A stretch of DNA of 64,000 nt from GWE2-40-63 sp050179685 (lineage in GTDB: Bacteria; Bacteroidota; Bacteroidia; Bacteroidales; SZUA-534), in assembly GCA_050179685.1 (NCBI GenBank), contig JBFXEW010000002.1:124001-188000 (forward strand), read 5' to 3'. The notes below the pieces were generated by a model, which was not told the DNA's origin, made no database searches, and saw nothing but the letters and a program-made list of their open reading frames with translations. The translations under genes and the position numbers were made by a program. The first letter of the stretch is position 1, and each line of letters opens with the position of its first letter. Shown here in pieces: positions 62,150 through 64,000 of the stretch.

Positions 62150-62884
62150 TTATTCCGTTTCTGGTTCCGGAGCGTCTTCCGAAGCTGCTTCTTTGGTTGC
62201 AGCCCGCACGCGTTTCAGTAAGGCGCTAAACGTATATTCCTTGTATTTAACCGGATTTGTTTTCTTATACAGTATTTTCCCGGTGTTCAGAATCTCATTC
62301 AGCTGCGCATACAACTCATTCAATTCGCCCAGGTTATTTTCTACCAAGGCTTTGCGCTGACTCAGTATCTCGTACCGTTGCTGTTTATCGGCAGAAATGG
62401 AGTCCACCGCAGCTTTCATGTCAGCCAGTAGGTTTTGAGGCATTCCTGCCTCGGTTAAAACGGTAACATGGGGTTCCAATATCTGGAACACTCCTTTCGC
62501 AAGCATCTGCACTGCTTCAACATCTCTATTCAAAATCTTTCTATACAGCTCAGATAGCTTTAAATCAGTAGTAGTAATGCCCAATTGGTTTTCAGTAAAA
62601 TCAATGTGCTGTTCCAACTGGTGCACCATGTAGTTAAGATTATCCAACGAGCCATACATCCTTTTTGTGATGCCTTTCATCAGAATTGATTCCGATTCAG
62701 GGCTCACCAGGTTGTTTGCATTGGAAATCTTTTGATCAAGTTCATCGGCATAGTTTTGAGTAAACTTACCGGAAAAGGCGGTAAAGTCCGCCAGGTCACG
62801 TTTAAAGCTGTACGAAACAAAACCACACAGTACGGGTAATTCTTCGTTTTTACAGCCATATTCCCGTTTAATCCTGTCATTCAT
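62150..62884 (-). CDS. conserved-looking helical protein of unknown function
   Basis: A 244-residue soluble protein with no signal peptide and no recognisable catalytic motif. Nearly the whole chain is predicted-looking amphipathic helix (for example QQRYEILSQRKALVENNLGEL), and the tail is acidic (EAASEDAPEPETE). I do not recognise the family. It is a real gene: it has a classical promoter (62943-62975), its own terminator and normal codon use. It stands isolated between two repeat blocks, with the 21-bp iterons beyond its terminator, so a link between the protein and the repeats is conceivable but unsupported. Confidence 0.7.
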   Translation of the reverse strand: MNDRIKREYGCKNEELPVLCGFVSYSFKRDLADFTAFSGKFTQNYADELDQKISNANNLVSPESESILMKGITKRMYGSLDNLNYMVHQLEQHIDFTENQLGITTTDLKLSELYRKILNRDVEAVQMLAKGVFQILEPHVTVLTEAGMPQNLLADMKAAVDSISADKQQRYEILSQRKALVENNLGELNELYAQLNEILNTGKILYKKTNPVKYKEYTFSALLKRVRAATKEAASEDAPEPETE

Positions 62885-62942
62885 CTTTTTAATATTAATG
62901 GATTAAAACATCGTGATGTTCCCGGTTGGTAGGAACGTGATA

Positions 62943-62975
62943 CAAAATTAAACCCTTTTTTTCCTAAAATCCAAA
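62943..62975 (-). promoter_or_regulatory. classical Bacteroidota promoter for the gene at 62150
   Basis: On the minus strand TTTG (62972-62975), a 21-bp spacer and TAATTTTG (62943-62950) match the -33/-7 consensus exactly. The -7 box is 58 bp before the start codon, which begins at 62884. Confidence 0.75.
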
Positions 62976-62976
62976 T

Positions 62977-64000
62977 TTTTGAGCAGAAATATTCAAGTAA
63001 ATACGTCGGTAAGAAGCTTAACACTAATATGTTATATCCTGCACACCTTGTCAGAAGTAGCCTCAGCAGTCAAAACCAGGCTGTGGCTAACGCGCTTGCA
63101 TTTTCTTTTGCCCTTCAATGTGCAATTAACAATGAGTGAAGAGTATTAGTGAAAAGTGAAGAGTGAAAATGAGGTCTTGCGTCTTTAGTCTAAGGTCTAA
63201 ACTCTAAAAGTCTATTATCCAGTGATTCCGTGATTCAGTAATCCGGTAACTAGTAACAAGAAACCAGTTTCCAGTATCCGTATTCCATTTTGAATATTCG
63301 TGGTAATTCGTGCCAATTCGTGGACAAAAAAGGCTTAACTTCCCTTAATTCCTTAATGGTTCAATAATAGTGAAGAGTGAACAGTTAATAGTGAAAAGTT
63401 AAAAGTGAAAAATTAAAAATTAAAAGTTAACAGTTCGTGGAACTTTGAGCCTTGGTGCCTTCGTGGCAGAAAAAAGGTTTAAATTCCCTTAATACCTTTA
63501 AGTATATCTGAAACGACGAAGTCCTCACGGTAGGTAATTAAAAAACTTCTCTATCCACGAATTTTCACGAATTTTCACTAATAACATTTTCTACAGCAGG
63601 TGTTCTCAGAACAATCAGCGTACCTTTTCATCTTCCGTAATCCGTTTTCCATACTCCGTGTTCCGGTTTCCGTGCTCCGTTTTCCGTGCTCCGTATTTCG
63701 TTTTGTCTTTAGTCTAAAGTCTTGGGTCTGGAGTCTTAAGTCTGTATCGTTTTGCCACCAAGACACTAAATCACAAAGAAAAACACTAAGGTTGTTTGTG
63801 CTCCTTTTAGCCTTGGTGCCTTCGTGGCAGTAAAAAGGCTTAACTTCTCTTAATGCCTTAATGGTTCAATAATAGTAAAGAGTGAAGAGTGAAAAGTTAA
63901 AAGTGAAAAATTAAAAATTAAAAGTTAACAGTTCGTGGAACTTTGAGCCTTGGTGCCTTCGTGGCAGAAAAAATACTTACCACCAAAGGCTTAAATTCCC
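62977..64000. repeat. non-coding repeat block 6
   Basis: About 1 kb without a credible gene, running off the window. 63158-63257 repeats 61097-61197; 63484-63676 repeats 35591-35784; 63752-63840 resembles 35109-35190. Within the block two near copies of a segment built from AAAAGTTAACAGTTCGTGG and CCTTGGTGCCTTCGTGGCAG occur at about 63420 and 63915. Heptamer tracts of the TTCCGTG/CTCCGTT kind lie at about 63640-63700. Small reading frames here are repeat words. Confidence 0.85.
63484..63676. repeat. ~193-bp direct repeat, right copy
   Basis: Right partner of 35591-35784, same orientation, about 27.9 kb away, near-identical by eye. Confidence 0.88.

Noticed and set aside
61782..62360. Plus-strand reading frame of 192 codons with seven-residue S-E-C-x-S repeats
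   Set aside because: It is produced by the phased 21-bp iterons, has no promoter or family similarity, runs through a minus-strand terminator and overlaps the well-supported gene at 62150 in antisense.

Overview
The window looks like a chromosome segment from a Bacteroidota bacterium, most likely a marine or sediment Bacteroidales/Marinilabiliales type (Prolixibacteraceae-like; the family level is a guess). The support is the set of TonB-dependent receptors paired with lipoproteins, the DUF4199, DUF2723 and DUF5689-type proteins, promoters of the TAnnTTTG type, the near absence of Shine-Dalgarno sequences, and overall gene style. There is no rRNA, tRNA, CRISPR array, transposase or integrase that I can see.

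0-18 kb is ordinary core genome: a YciO-like protein cut by the window edge, transaldolase, peptidase T, a YgjP-like metallopeptidase, the SRP RNA (4.5S-type, minus strand), a DUF4199 membrane protein, a polyprenyl-phosphate glycosyltransferase, RadC, uracil phosphoribosyltransferase, FolK, a large ABC half-transporter fused to an ABC2 permease, a DUF2723 protein O-mannosyltransferase-like protein, a flippase, a methyltransferase, a group 4 glycosyltransferase and RNase HII. 18-28.4 kb is a mirrored outer-membrane locus: two related TonB-dependent receptors, each with a large anchor-J lipoprotein, around a secreted endonuclease/phosphatase-fold enzyme. One lipoprotein has an OB-fold-like DUF5689 region, so nucleic-acid or phosphate scavenging is a reasonable hypothesis.

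28.7-61 kb is a surface polysaccharide region, all on the minus strand. Read in the direction of transcription (61 to 28.7 kb) it holds a nonulosonic-acid pathway (4,6-dehydratase, LegC aminotransferase, NeuD-type acetyltransferase, NeuB-type synthase, and a fused CMP-nonulosonate cytidylyltransferase/CBS/nucleotidyltransferase), then acyltransferase, Wzx, a putative nonulosonate transferase, Wzy, several glycosyltransferases and sugar-nucleotide enzymes, a WecG/TagA transferase, and a WecA/MraY initiating transferase. After a repeat block come wecC and wecB flanked by two identical copies of kdsB.

The striking part is how this region is built. It is bounded and interrupted by dense non-coding repeat blocks (28.4-28.7, 29.5-30.1, 33.2-34.2, 35.0-36.2, 61.0-62.1 and 62.9-64 kb) made of 7-bp to 21-bp tandem words, ~85-bp dispersed elements, hairpins and longer duplicated blocks. 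The two outer blocks share several near-identical segments in direct orientation, bracketing the 36-61 kb cluster like a cassette. Four accessory genes interrupt the pathway order: two GxxExxY nuclease-fold genes, one AAA/DUF4143 ATPase and one AlbA/Schlafen-like regulator. Three of these sit beside a short duplicated gene end (a legC tail, a 25-bp piece of the oxidoreductase gene, and a GxxExxY tail). I read this as a recombination-driven, modular polysaccharide locus; the structure is seen directly, the mechanism is inference.
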